A stretch of DNA of 64,000 nt, taken from Spirosoma sp. (GTDB lineage: Bacteria > Bacteroidota > Bacteroidia > Cytophagales > Spirosomataceae). The stretch covers positions 1-64,000 of the forward strand of contig NZ_JAPLET010000009.1 in the NCBI RefSeq assembly GCF_026391055.1. The letters run 5' to 3'. Below are positions 35,815-45,077 of the stretch, piece by piece (the stretch's first letter is position 1; each line of letters opens with the position of its first letter). The notes beneath the pieces are model-generated. The model had not been told where the DNA came from. It did no database searches and saw only the letters and a list, made by a program, of their open reading frames with translations. The position numbers and the translations under genes are program-made.

Positions 35815-35943
35815 ATGAAAACGGTAGAAAAAACAACGCGGTTAACCTTAAATCGTGAACGTCTAGTCAATCTAAGTCGTCCTGCATCAACTCTCAAATC
35901 GGAAATGTCTATATGGACTACCATTTTCACAAACGGTCTGTAA
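35815..35943 (+). CDS. Candidate Cys-free class I lanthipeptide-type precursor, 42 aa
   Basis: ATG at 35815 opens a 42-codon frame, MKTVEKTTRLTLNRERLVNL, ending TIFTNGL-stop at 35943. The RLTLNRERLVNL stretch is like the K-L-x-L-N-K-E-T-I-x-x-L leaders of Bacteroidota class I lanthipeptides. The following 22 residues hold seven Ser/Thr but no Cys, and there is no GG motif. If a LanB dehydrates it, it would yield a linear dehydroamino-acid peptide or need another nucleophile. It sits between the kinase and a pseudo-receiver gene, about 2.7 kb from LanB1. Its small size makes it easy to miss. Confidence 0.5.
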   Translation: MKTVEKTTRLTLNRERLVNLSRPASTLKSEMSIWTTIFTNGL

Positions 35944-36082
35944 AAGTTGCTCTTCATGTGAATTGCTTTTAAGGGATTTTTACACACCTATTCCTAAAAT
36001 TTAAGAGATAGTTGGTATATATTATATAGGCTTCTAAATCTAAATTTTATGTCTACATCGCTTAAAAAGTCCTTAAATACAT

Positions 36083-36124
36083 AAATTCCCGTTATAAATT
36101 TCTCATAATTTATAACGGGAATTT
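36083..36124. terminator. Perfect 18-bp hairpin after the small peptide gene
   Basis: Arms 36083-36100 and 36107-36124 are exact complements (start AAATTCCCGTTATAAATT) with the 6-nt loop TCTCAT. It is 140 bp downstream of the peptide stop and ends in ATTT, so it can act as a weak bidirectional terminator or an RNA structure. Confidence 0.55.
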
Positions 36125-36235
36125 AACGATCTATATTAATACCAATCTGCAATCTAGTTAGTTATGTTACGGTCAGTAGCGTATTAATAATTTACTAAAT
36201 TTTTTAGTTTTGGATTATTCAACGAGAAATATCTA

Positions 36236-36592
36236 ATGATGCCGTATTTAACTATAAATTATTCATGGGCAAGCTTATGCCAAATAACCCATTACTTACA
36301 ATATACTGACTTCATTGATTCAGGACAGAATTGTGAAACGGATGAAGAAGCGCTACTCTATCTACGATTTGGCGTCTATCCACTTGTTTTCCTTTGCCTG
36401 ACTCACCCAGATGAGTTAATCAATGAGGAAATTGGAATATTACTTCGCAGCCAAAAATGTGTTATTGCCACTTCTACGTATCCTCCGCATCTATTTACTA
36501 ATCTACCATTTGAACCCTTTGATTTCCTGACCGAACCTATTTCATTCAGCCAATTTGCTGCGTGTTTGAACCGTATCGCACGAAGAATATAA
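36236..36592 (+). CDS. Receiver-like protein without phospho-acceptor Asp
   Basis: A 118-residue stand-alone domain that aligns by eye to LytTR-type receivers: VYPLVFLCLTHPDELINEE matches the strand that normally reads VFLDLxMP, and FDFLTEPISFSQF matches DYLLKPISFERF. The acceptor Asp is Cys54 and the conserved Lys is Glu, and the N-terminal acidic pair is absent. It cannot be phosphorylated in the usual way. It may act as a decoy or ligand-binding partner for the LytS/LytTR pair encoded upstream. Confidence 0.5.
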   Translation: MMPYLTINYSWASLCQITHYLQYTDFIDSGQNCETDEEALLYLRFGVYPLVFLCLTHPDELINEEIGILLRSQKCVIATSTYPPHLFTNLPFEPFDFLTEPISFSQFAACLNRIARRI

Positions 36593-36621
36593 GAAGTTGA
36601 ATGATATTAAGCAGGAATACC

Positions 36622-37149
36622 TTAATCTTTGACTACTACCTCCTCCTTGCCATTAAAAGTTGAATGCCAATGCTCATTATAGATTGAATGATAAAATATA
36701 ATTGCTTTTATACTTGGCAATTCTTTTCGAAATATAGCATTATCGGCTTGACCATTGACCGTGATCCAATTCAGGTTTTGGCCCTGCGGTATGACAAATC
36801 CCTTTTCGAGCACTGTTTGATACCAAGACATTCCATTTAATCCCCGGTTCTGCTGTTCTGAAATAGCCTGCACAACAGCTGTAGGAGATCGATAAAAGTG
36901 GCCCTTATAGAATACTTGTACACTATCAATGATAGCTGGACCTATTCCAGAGTTAGCAATAGTTATCGATGAAAGCCCGCTTTCATCGATAATTTCATTA
37001 GCAATTAAGTAAGGCCATACCGAATTGAGCTGCTGTTCTCGTGTCAGCTTTGTTTGGTACAGTGTTACAACTAATGCGCATATGCTTGTGAATGTAGCAG
37101 CAATGGCAATGATCGTATCAGTGGTAAGGGGTTTCTTTATAACAGCCAT
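36622..37149 (-). CDS. Membrane-anchored hypothetical protein
   Basis: A 175-residue protein with an N-terminal span at about 12-33 (TIIAIAATFTSICALVVTLY) and a C-terminal soluble domain of about 140 residues with beta-strand character. Its ATG is in a short GC-poor leader. It lies convergent to the receiver-like gene, with 29 bp between their stops. No family recognised. It resembles the many single-span proteins found next to toxin-immunity or peptide genes, but that is only context. Confidence 0.5.
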   Translation of the reverse strand: MAVIKKPLTTDTIIAIAATFTSICALVVTLYQTKLTREQQLNSVWPYLIANEIIDESGLSSITIANSGIGPAIIDSVQVFYKGHFYRSPTAVVQAISEQQNRGLNGMSWYQTVLEKGFVIPQGQNLNWITVNGQADNAIFRKELPSIKAIIFYHSIYNEHWHSTFNGKEEVVVKD

Positions 37150-37233
37150 AAAAGTGCTTTATTTACGCCTAAATAGCTTGATGAAATTAGGGATACCATA
37201 GCCAGATAAATGTCTATTTACTTGATAATGTTT

Positions 37234-38304
37234 TTAATCACCAATTATTTTATCCGGTGACAAACTAACTAGAGTGGCGATATTTTCAGCTAATTTTTGT
37301 ATATCTACAACAAAATCAGCTGTAAAAAAATGGTCTTCCTCACGCATAGGCTGGCATAGTTGCTGGTAATAACCATATCCGAGAGCTTCGCACATATACC
37401 AAAACGCGAAGCTATGCCAATCATGAGGGTTTGTCATCTTTTTATGCAGTTCTAATATTTGAGCGTTTTTGTTCATAAATATCATATTAGTCATACCAGC
37501 ACCGTGGATTGATACTAAATACTTAGCATTTGCATAAATCGCCACCTGTTCCCAAAAGGTATAGTCTTCATTACAAAGGCTAGTGAATCCGTATTCGTTA
37601 ACTATACGCTCTACATCTGTCTCATTTTGAACTCGGCGTTGTACTGATTTTTTCCGACTTAAATAAAGTTTTTCACCCAAGTTTAAATGAATTTTTTTTA
37701 CGTTTATAGCATAATTTATATAAAACGATTTAATTTCATTTAATTTATCATAATAGTATGAGTCTACAACAGGTTTTATTCTAGGTAAACATAATTTTTT
37801 TACTAGTAAACTTTTACCTTCAGGAATAATATAGATTGATTTAAATGTAAATGGCTCTAGCGAATCAATGATAAAGCGGTTAGTAAGGTACTTTTCTGGA
37901 AGTAATAAGACCATTTTATGAGCCTGTTTTCTTACCATCCAGATTCGCAAAATACCTTCACACATCCAATGTCCATAGTTAACAAACCAGGGATGGTGGA
38001 ACAGTAAATAAGTTTCATCATCCTTCAATTCCAATAAATTACCCGGTGTATTACAGGATTTATAGTAATGATACATAGCGTCTTGGGTAAAGTTCTGCAT
38101 TTGGGTAGGGTAGCTATGGTGTGATTCTTTCACCAGACCATTTTTGTCAATGCAGAAACCCGAGTAAGAGACAAAAACATTGTGGAGCTTTCTAACCTTT
38201 AATTTTTCTATTTCATAAGTCAAAAAAGGCTCAAAAAGATTTTCTTCTTTTTGAGCTGCGTTTTTCGGCATATTAACGCGAACAACTTCTCTCATGGAAT
38301 TCAT
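37234..38304 (-). CDS. GT61-family glycosyltransferase
   Basis: The start at 38304 (MNSMREVVRV) gives 356 residues; a longer frame reaches into the upstream protease gene. The motif YLSRKKSVQRRV followed by IHGAGMTNMIFM near the C-terminus is the hallmark of GT61 (DUF563) transferases. It should add a sugar, often xylose or N-acetylglucosamine in known members, to an unknown acceptor. Its place between LanB2/protease and the regulator genes suggests it may decorate the peptide product, together with the two glycosyltransferases near 51-52 kb. Confidence 0.8.
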   Translation of the reverse strand: MNSMREVVRVNMPKNAAQKEENLFEPFLTYEIEKLKVRKLHNVFVSYSGFCIDKNGLVKESHHSYPTQMQNFTQDAMYHYYKSCNTPGNLLELKDDETYLLFHHPWFVNYGHWMCEGILRIWMVRKQAHKMVLLLPEKYLTNRFIIDSLEPFTFKSIYIIPEGKSLLVKKLCLPRIKPVVDSYYYDKLNEIKSFYINYAINVKKIHLNLGEKLYLSRKKSVQRRVQNETDVERIVNEYGFTSLCNEDYTFWEQVAIYANAKYLVSIHGAGMTNMIFMNKNAQILELHKKMTNPHDWHSFAFWYMCEALGYGYYQQLCQPMREEDHFFTADFVVDIQKLAENIATLVSLSPDKIIGD

Positions 38305-38368
38305 GGTTAAGTCTATCAAATAAAGATGTATGCTAGTAAGTTTTCGTAAGAAACACAGCTTTTCGATG

Positions 38369-40804
38369 CTACTTTGTATTAACAGGAAGAAGTGATACCT
38401 CTGGAGTCTTAAGAAACTTGTCGAGCCAGGACGTAATTTCCCAGAACACATGATACATAGACTCTCTAGCCTGATAGCCGTGGTCTTCTTTAGGTAGACT
38501 AACGTAACGAACCGTTTTACCTAATCCTTTCAAAGCTTGAAAGTAACGTTCTGTTTGGATAGGAAATGTTCCAGGATTGCTGTCTGCCTCACCATGAATA
38601 AGAAGAATTGGATAGGTAAGTTGGTGGCTGTTTTGAAAAGGAGATACGTGATTGTAAAGCTCAGGTACCTGCCAATAGTGACGCTCTTCGGCTTGGAAGC
38701 CAAAAGGTGTCAGTGTACGATTATAGGCCCCACTTAAGGCGATTCCTGTTTTGAATAGATGAGTGTGGGTCAGTAGATTGGCGGCCATGGCGGCTCCATA
38801 AGAATGGCCGGCAACAGCGACACGACTGGTATCAACCAATTTTGATTTGGCAGCGGCTTGTAAAATCGTCTGGGCGTTAAGCGTCAGCTGCTCAAGATAA
38901 GTATCATTGGGTGAGATGGCACCTTCACCTACTAGAGGCATAGCTGCAACTAGTACGGCATATCCTTGCAACACTAACAAAATAGGCGGAAGTGTTGGCA
39001 AATAAGTAAAGCGACGCCCCTCATTCGAAAACTGACTAGCATCGGTTTTTCGCTTGTATTCTACAGGATATCCCCAAAACACAGTGGGTAAAGGCCCCAT
39101 CTCCGGACGATAGCCAACCGGTAGATAAAGTTGGGCATTTAAGGTAATACTGTCCTTACGTAGAGCCGTAATCCGTTCTGTTCTTACGTTTTTCCATTGT
39201 GGGTATGGATGGGGCCAGTTAGTTAGCTGTTGATACGATCCTTTACGAAGATCATATAAGTAATAGTTGGGATACTCTTCGGGCGACTCACGGCTGACTA
39301 ATACGCTAGCTTTATCGGAATCTAGGAAAGCTATAGGTTGTTCATAAGACCCTTTTGTATTTTGCCAGACCTTGCTGATTACATTTGTTTGTAAGTTTAA
39401 TTTATTGATAAAGGGAATATTGTCTTGAGCTGCAACTCGTGTCCCTGTTATGTACACGTACCCGTCTTTTGTAATATCTAATGTGTATCGCCCGTATTTA
39501 TTGCGATTTAATTCGAAATCACCCGGATATTGGTATAAATCAGTTAAAGAGTAATCTGCGACTTTATATACTTCCGCTGGTCCGCCTTTTAATTTAATAA
39601 CCGACGCAGTTGCCTGGCGCGTTGACCACCAACGTTCTTGAACAATTGCCAGCGTATCATTTCCCCATAATATGCCATTAAAGCGGTATGTACAGCGGTG
39701 TATCTGGGTCGGCTGTCCTGAAAAAGGAGCTTCTAACACCAAGACTTTATCACGAAACATAATCTGTTGTGTTGGATTTCCCCCGTCCAGTGCCTCGACC
39801 CAACATAGAGTAGCAGGGGCATCAGTACGCCAATTATGCTCTCGGGCTAAAGTAGATACAGCGTCACGGCCTGGCAAAATTGACTCAGCTATGGGCGATT
39901 CAAGTAAGGTTTTCACCAGTTTACCTTGGGATGTAAAGATCTGAACTTTGTGTGGAAATCGGTTCCAGGGCACGGTATAGGAAAACGGGCGATGAATTGA
40001 TTTAATTAAGATAAATCGGCCGTCGGGGGAGCTATTAGCAGAAGTAATTAGCGCCGGTGTGCCAATTTGGGCGGTTTTTCGGCCATCCAAATCAAGAATT
40101 ATTAGTTGAGAAGTTGCAAAGTGCTCGAAAAGCTGATTATCATGTTCATTGTGAAGTAGTCCAGGGTATGTTCGAGTTGGGTTAGCTTGACCATTATGCT
40201 CCTGAATCGTTGGCATTAACTGGGATGGATTAGGAGTTGGGCGATTTGCATATGCAGCAACCTGAAGTAGCAAGTGGCGACTATCATTGAGCCATTCAAA
40301 GGGCGTTCCAAAAAGACTGTTCGGCTTTAAGGCGCTGACTCGACGGGCAGTTGGCTTTGTGACCTCCGTCACCCACACTTCCACTCGATGCTCTGTGTAA
40401 ACACAAAAGGCCACTTTCCGATTGTCAGGTGACCAACTGATATGATCCATAACAGCTCCTTTCGGAATGCCTTGCACATCAATAGTTTTTCCAGATGGCA
40501 GTGTTAAGATTCGTAATGAGGTGCTAAAATTTAGCCGGCTGGCTCCAAACCAATCGGGATTAAACCGAAGGCCAGCTAAACGTATTTCAGGCCGATTAAG
40601 CATTGAAAGTGGCCATAATGTAGGCCGTGGCATCAACAAGGCATAGTCACCCGTTCCATTTACCCAGATTCCTGGCATAATTGGTGCGTCTAAAACTGAC
40701 TTTATTGCGGGTGCCGGTATTTTGTAGGTTTGTTGCTCCTGAGACATCCCTTGAGTCAGGCTTGCCCACCAAAGGATTAAGATAAAAATGCCCGAGTTTT
40801 TCAT
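38369..40804 (-). CDS. Exported S9 prolyl oligopeptidase-type serine protease
   Basis: An 811-residue protein with a signal peptide (about 1-20), a beta-propeller-like N-terminal half and a C-terminal alpha/beta hydrolase domain. GHSYGAAMAANLL near residue 667 contains the catalytic Ser, and IHGEADSNPG near 745 plus KEDHGYQA near 781 provide Asp and His. It starts 10 bp after LanB2. Prolyl oligopeptidases act as leader proteases in some lanthipeptide clusters, and one precursor core here has a Pro-Pro site. It would act in the periplasm, after export. Confidence 0.85.
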   Translation of the reverse strand: MKNSGIFILILWWASLTQGMSQEQQTYKIPAPAIKSVLDAPIMPGIWVNGTGDYALLMPRPTLWPLSMLNRPEIRLAGLRFNPDWFGASRLNFSTSLRILTLPSGKTIDVQGIPKGAVMDHISWSPDNRKVAFCVYTEHRVEVWVTEVTKPTARRVSALKPNSLFGTPFEWLNDSRHLLLQVAAYANRPTPNPSQLMPTIQEHNGQANPTRTYPGLLHNEHDNQLFEHFATSQLIILDLDGRKTAQIGTPALITSANSSPDGRFILIKSIHRPFSYTVPWNRFPHKVQIFTSQGKLVKTLLESPIAESILPGRDAVSTLAREHNWRTDAPATLCWVEALDGGNPTQQIMFRDKVLVLEAPFSGQPTQIHRCTYRFNGILWGNDTLAIVQERWWSTRQATASVIKLKGGPAEVYKVADYSLTDLYQYPGDFELNRNKYGRYTLDITKDGYVYITGTRVAAQDNIPFINKLNLQTNVISKVWQNTKGSYEQPIAFLDSDKASVLVSRESPEEYPNYYLYDLRKGSYQQLTNWPHPYPQWKNVRTERITALRKDSITLNAQLYLPVGYRPEMGPLPTVFWGYPVEYKRKTDASQFSNEGRRFTYLPTLPPILLVLQGYAVLVAAMPLVGEGAISPNDTYLEQLTLNAQTILQAAAKSKLVDTSRVAVAGHSYGAAMAANLLTHTHLFKTGIALSGAYNRTLTPFGFQAEERHYWQVPELYNHVSPFQNSHQLTYPILLIHGEADSNPGTFPIQTERYFQALKGLGKTVRYVSLPKEDHGYQARESMYHVFWEITSWLDKFLKTPEVSLLPVNTK

Positions 40805-40814
40805 AATAAAGCGG

Positions 40815-43800
40815 TCAGTTGGCGGCTGTGAGTTGATGACTTCGGCTAGCTTTCTGAAGCTGGGCTAGCATAGATTCGTAATACTTGGCCAAAAAGTGGT
40901 AAATGACCAATTCATGAAGACGCTGTTTGGCCAGAAACATCCGGTTTAAGAACATATGCATGTAACTTGGCAACAAGAAATCAAGCGATACCTGTGAATC
41001 GAATAATTCTCCTTTAAGTTGATTAGCAATACAAGCAAGTTGTCGCTCTCGAGTTACAAAGCAGTCAATAGCTATCTGTAAGTCTGGATCAGTGATATCT
41101 GGTTGTAGAATAGCCGTTATAACTGCCCTTTTTTTCCTATATTGTTCGTTTAAACTATGTTTAAACCGCTCCGTACCATTGAATTCGGCGAAAAAACCAG
41201 CCTGCAATTGACTGATCAAATTAAATTTCTCGGCGAGTGAATATCCAAACGCGGTAAGCATAGAATCAATCCCACGAAGCGCAAATTGCCACCGATACGT
41301 TTCACCAAGATCGCCTTCCAACAAGTCTAAAAACTGATAAACCGCTTGGCTGTCTCGATAAAAAACTTCTTCTGACAATTCCATAGTCTGATTGCCTCCA
41401 TAGCGCTCCAATTCCCGCACATATGTATCGATCTGTATTTTCTGCAGTAAGCCTTCCTGTAGGAATGGTTCGACTGCTTGCTGAATATGATGCAATAATT
41501 CTGCAATGTTTTTACCCCCATTAGGACAATGAAAACGCACGCGTAAGTGAGGATCTGGATCGTTGTAACGAAGAAAAAACCAACGATCAATCCAACCTTG
41601 TTCGTAAAATTTATTAGCTAAAGTGCCAACCGTTTGGGTCAGTATTTTATCGCCTGTTTTATTACCAACATAAACTTTGATGTATAACCACTCACTGCCC
41701 GGTAGAAAACTGCGCCGTATGGATGTTAAGACCTTAGGACGATGTTGAGGGACGGTTGGAGAAACTGTTAGTTTACGAAGCGGAATAATTACCTCACTTG
41801 TAACATGTTTTCCTTCTTTTGTTAGAAAACATTGGTCTGGGGCACCTAAGTATTCCTGTAATACAAGTGGACCTTTTACTAAGTAGTCCCGCAGAATTTG
41901 TAAAGACCAGCCACAAGTTAAATCAATCATTAACTCATTATCGTGGGAGCCTAGGGTAACATAACGAGGCAAACCCAACTGATGAGTAAGCTTGCTAAAA
42001 TAAATGCCTAATTCATATGAATTCAGCTTCTCAATTGCCGACTTATGATCATCTGGCAGCAATCGCCAACGAGCACGGCTTAAAATAATGTTTCTATAAA
42101 CGACTCGGGGTAGAAAGGCTTCTTTCTCAAAACAGCCCCATTTCCATTCCGATGCATAAAAACCAGATTGACATTGTAAATCACAAAGAAAACGGTAAAC
42201 GGGCAAGCCCGTACCAAACAGATGAGCAGAAGAAAGGCGAGGAATAACTTCTCGCCCATGTTGTTTTGATCGAAGAATAACGCGTCCCTCTCGTACAGAA
42301 ACTACTAGGTCATCAACGGATATTTGATGAGTTTCTGGAACAGAGGCTTGTCCAAGATAAGGAATTTCATACGAACGAAGCTTAGGTCGCTGTAATACGT
42401 TTCCAATGCGAGCTTCAGGAAGGTGTACAATTTCAGCAAATAAAGCATCTGGATGGTTTGCTTCTTCGTCTTGTAAGCACTGTTTTACTTTATCAGAAAG
42501 TGTTGAATTATCCGGGCAAAAACGGGCTAATAAATTAGCAGCTGAGGGACCAAAAAAAGCTTTTAAAACAAACTTAAAATTACCTTTATCTAATTCGACT
42601 GTGGACTCAGCCAGTAAACTGCCAAATAAGACAGCACTATCATACAAACCTGTTGATTCGACGGGTTTGCCTAGGGTATCCAGATCGTTATCTGTAATCA
42701 GAAGCGTCTTGGTTTGAGTAAGCCGAGCCTCATTTAATTTATTAAATTTAAAACGGGTTAACGCATCCCATTCTATCTGATTTGGTTCATCCGTTCCGGG
42801 TATAGCAAGCTGGTGTAGTAGCGGCATGAATTCCGATTGACCTGTCACACTTAACCCATATCCTACGCCCGTTTCGCTATCCAGGGCGGTTGTCAATGAT
42901 ACTTCCTGTTGGTCATATCGTTCACTAAAACGTTTACGAAATGCTTCCAAAGAGCGGTAATGCGCTTTTGTTTCAAACCGAAGCAGCTTCTCAACTTGTT
43001 GCAGAGTTTTGTCGACTACCTGGCCGTTCAACCTGTTTGTTGTTGTATTAAAGAATAAATTCGTTTGAATTAAATCTTTTTGCTCTGTCTCAAAAAAATT
43101 CTTATTAATTAAATCATTGATAGACAAATATTTACCTATATCTTCAGTTTGATCAGTTAGGTGGTGTTGTATTTTCTGTAAAATTAATTGATAATTCTTT
43201 GTGCCCTTAAATGCAGCTAGCTTACGGCTCAGCACGGCGAAAAAGTCTTCACCGGTTAAAGTTGGCTCCAACTCACTTACTAGTAACTGAGCATCGATTA
43301 ACTGCTTAATATAACCTAGCGCAAGGTCAGCATTGACCGACTCAGATTGTAAATGCTTAGTAAGTGATTCAATTGTTTTTCCCCCTTTGGCATATGTTAC
43401 CACTTTATCCAGGTAAGGGCTGTAAGTAACAGAAGTAAGACAATAGCTACGCTTTCGATCTTGAAGTCTTGATTCAGCATACCGGTATGAATCACCGATC
43501 TTATATAAACTCGTATTCGGGTAAAATAACAGTTGCTCAGCGATTTGTGGAATGCTAAGAAGATGCGTACTTAACTTGGCTACCGCGTTCATATCCAAAC
43601 GAGACTGTTTCTGTAAGGAATCGGTTGCAAACGTTACTTCCGTATTGTGCGTGGTAAGTTGACCATCGGCATACCCAGCGAATAAGCCATAAGGCGTGGG
43701 TCGAGTAGCCATTCTACAGAAATACTTATAAAGAGCCAAGCTAATTTTTTCCTGTTTTTTTTTCTCTAAAACCTCACCAGCGATCCACTTTTTAGTGCTT

Positions 43801-43988
43801 GAATAAAGTTCAGGAGAAGCTAAATAAATGGCTTCTAGCAGCAATGGATCTTCAAATAATTTTTTCAATTTATCAAGAAATGCAACTTCCCCTTCCAGGT
43901 TGAAGAGGTCATTAAGTTCAATAACCTCTTCAACGGATTTAAGTGGTGTCCGAAGCACAAAAAAATCACAGGGTGAGTAATGACGCAT
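40815..43988 (-). CDS. Full-length LanB lantibiotic dehydratase, copy 2
   Basis: A 1057-residue homologue of copy 1: it opens CDFFVLRTPLKSVEEV, has RMATRPTPYGLFAGYADG in the glutamylation domain, and ends in an elimination domain with WLYIKVYVG and RYNDPDPHLRVRFHC. It should dehydrate Ser and Thr in leader-bearing peptides. Two precursor genes lie 113 bp and 447 bp upstream on the same strand, and the exported prolyl oligopeptidase follows 10 bp downstream, so these four likely form one operon. The two LanBs are too diverged to be a recent duplication. Confidence 0.92.
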   Translation of the reverse strand: MRHYSPCDFFVLRTPLKSVEEVIELNDLFNLEGEVAFLDKLKKLFEDPLLLEAIYLASPELYSSTKKWIAGEVLEKKKQEKISLALYKYFCRMATRPTPYGLFAGYADGQLTTHNTEVTFATDSLQKQSRLDMNAVAKLSTHLLSIPQIAEQLLFYPNTSLYKIGDSYRYAESRLQDRKRSYCLTSVTYSPYLDKVVTYAKGGKTIESLTKHLQSESVNADLALGYIKQLIDAQLLVSELEPTLTGEDFFAVLSRKLAAFKGTKNYQLILQKIQHHLTDQTEDIGKYLSINDLINKNFFETEQKDLIQTNLFFNTTTNRLNGQVVDKTLQQVEKLLRFETKAHYRSLEAFRKRFSERYDQQEVSLTTALDSETGVGYGLSVTGQSEFMPLLHQLAIPGTDEPNQIEWDALTRFKFNKLNEARLTQTKTLLITDNDLDTLGKPVESTGLYDSAVLFGSLLAESTVELDKGNFKFVLKAFFGPSAANLLARFCPDNSTLSDKVKQCLQDEEANHPDALFAEIVHLPEARIGNVLQRPKLRSYEIPYLGQASVPETHQISVDDLVVSVREGRVILRSKQHGREVIPRLSSAHLFGTGLPVYRFLCDLQCQSGFYASEWKWGCFEKEAFLPRVVYRNIILSRARWRLLPDDHKSAIEKLNSYELGIYFSKLTHQLGLPRYVTLGSHDNELMIDLTCGWSLQILRDYLVKGPLVLQEYLGAPDQCFLTKEGKHVTSEVIIPLRKLTVSPTVPQHRPKVLTSIRRSFLPGSEWLYIKVYVGNKTGDKILTQTVGTLANKFYEQGWIDRWFFLRYNDPDPHLRVRFHCPNGGKNIAELLHHIQQAVEPFLQEGLLQKIQIDTYVRELERYGGNQTMELSEEVFYRDSQAVYQFLDLLEGDLGETYRWQFALRGIDSMLTAFGYSLAEKFNLISQLQAGFFAEFNGTERFKHSLNEQYRKKRAVITAILQPDITDPDLQIAIDCFVTRERQLACIANQLKGELFDSQVSLDFLLPSYMHMFLNRMFLAKQRLHELVIYHFLAKYYESMLAQLQKASRSHQLTAAN

Positions 43989-44101
43989 AACTCTGTTAAT
44001 ATAAGAAGCCCGAATAGTTTATTTCACAAATAACTTTACAGTAAGTTTGTTTGCATTATGTCATGTGTGTAGCCAGGCCCATTCAAAGTATTGATGGCTA
44101 T

Positions 44102-44284
44102 TTATTTGGGATAAGTACAGGCATTTATCCGCGATGCGCAGTACATAGAGGGGGGGTCAAGTGCTTCGGATGAATCATCTTCTTTTGTTGCACCACCTAC
44201 AATTTGTTTTAGATCTTCTTCGCTCAGTTTAGCTACAGTCTCTTTAGCTAATTTTATCGCTTGTGTGTGCTTATTAGTCTTCAT
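44102..44284 (-). CDS. Class I lanthipeptide precursor 1
   Basis: A 60-residue peptide. The leader AKETVAKLSEEDLKQIVGG ends in a double-glycine site. The 29-residue core ATKEDDSSEALDPPSM then YCASRINACTYPK has Cys at two places and Ser/Thr at six or more, so one or two lanthionine rings are possible. Its Pro-Pro pair lies in DPPS. It lies just upstream of LanB2 on the same strand. Confidence 0.85.
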   Translation of the reverse strand: MKTNKHTQAIKLAKETVAKLSEEDLKQIVGGATKEDDSSEALDPPSMYCASRINACTYPK

Positions 44285-44435
44285 ACGTATTTTTTAAGTT
44301 AGAAGTTTATCTCGGTGATTTATACGACTGCTAATCCTAAGAGATTTTTTACTTGTAAAAAAACTACAAAAGGATCGACTTTATCCCTCGTTATATAAGG
44401 AAATAGCCGTCTCCTTTTGTAGTTCCCGTACTTGT

Positions 44436-44624
44436 TTATTTAGGTTGACCACCACCTTGTGGGCATGAAGATGTATTACAGGAATTGTTTGTTCCCGAAA
44501 CACACACTTGCTCATCATAATCGTCTTGCGTACCACCCGCAACATATTGAAGTTCTTGATCACTTAATTGAGCAAGGGTCTCTTTTGCCAGTTCCAAGGC
44601 ATTAATCAAATTGATCTTTTTCAT
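44436..44624 (-). CDS. Class I lanthipeptide precursor 2
   Basis: A 62-residue peptide. The leader ALELAKETLAQLSDQELQYV then AGG ends in a double-glycine site, closely like precursor 1 (K-E-T-x-A-x-L-S-x-x-x-L-x-x-x-x-GG). The core TQDDYDEQVCVSGTNNSC then NTSSCPQGGGQPK has three Cys and about seven Ser/Thr. The tail is Gly/Gln-rich. It is 151 bp upstream of precursor 1 and likely cotranscribed with it. Confidence 0.85.
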   Translation of the reverse strand: MKKINLINALELAKETLAQLSDQELQYVAGGTQDDYDEQVCVSGTNNSCNTSSCPQGGGQPK

Positions 44625-44871
44625 TGTCGTTTTTTTAAAATGAAAGGATGTTTTTAGAAGCTGTAATCAAGAATTTTTAATTCAAAATGCAGGCCTTCAT
44701 TCTCAATTAAAGATCCTTGATCACAGCAGTTGCTTAGGTAGGTTACGACCCTACAGAGCTATTAAATGGCTGCTCTTTTCCAATATGTACTAAGCAAGTG
44801 CTAGTGCTCAGATAGTTTTGGCTGACTAACGATACAAAGTAAATAGGGCAAAAAAGCTTATAGAAATTTTT

Positions 44872-44908
44872 TCGACCACTTAATTGACAACTTCGACTAC
44901 TTGATGTG
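44872..44908. promoter_or_regulatory. Direct repeats spaced 21 bp: LytTR-type operator candidate
   Basis: TCGACCACTTAATTG begins at 44872 and TCGACTACTTGATGT at 44893. The 21-bp period is two helical turns, the usual LytTR arrangement. It lies between the - strand precursors and the + strand TonB-type gene, so both could be controlled. Confidence 0.45.
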
Positions 44909-45012
44909 CTGGTGAGATTAAGTCATTTTTTTGCCTTCATATGAAGCTAAAACGTGCTGCCGGTTCCAATTGACAGAGAATCGCTCAATTGGTCGAAAAA
45001 GTGAGCGGGTTT

Positions 45013-45077
45013 GTCGATTTTATTTTAGAATGACTGGCGATTCGGCTTGCTTCGCTGAAGCATAAAATAAAAGCGAC
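45013..45077 (+). promoter_or_regulatory. Inverted repeat abutting the start codon at 45078
   Basis: GTCGATTTTATTTTA at 45013-45027 and TAAAATAAAAGCGAC at 45063-45077 are complementary at 14 of 15 positions. The right arm ends immediately before the ATG, so folding would hide the initiation region. Confidence 0.45.
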
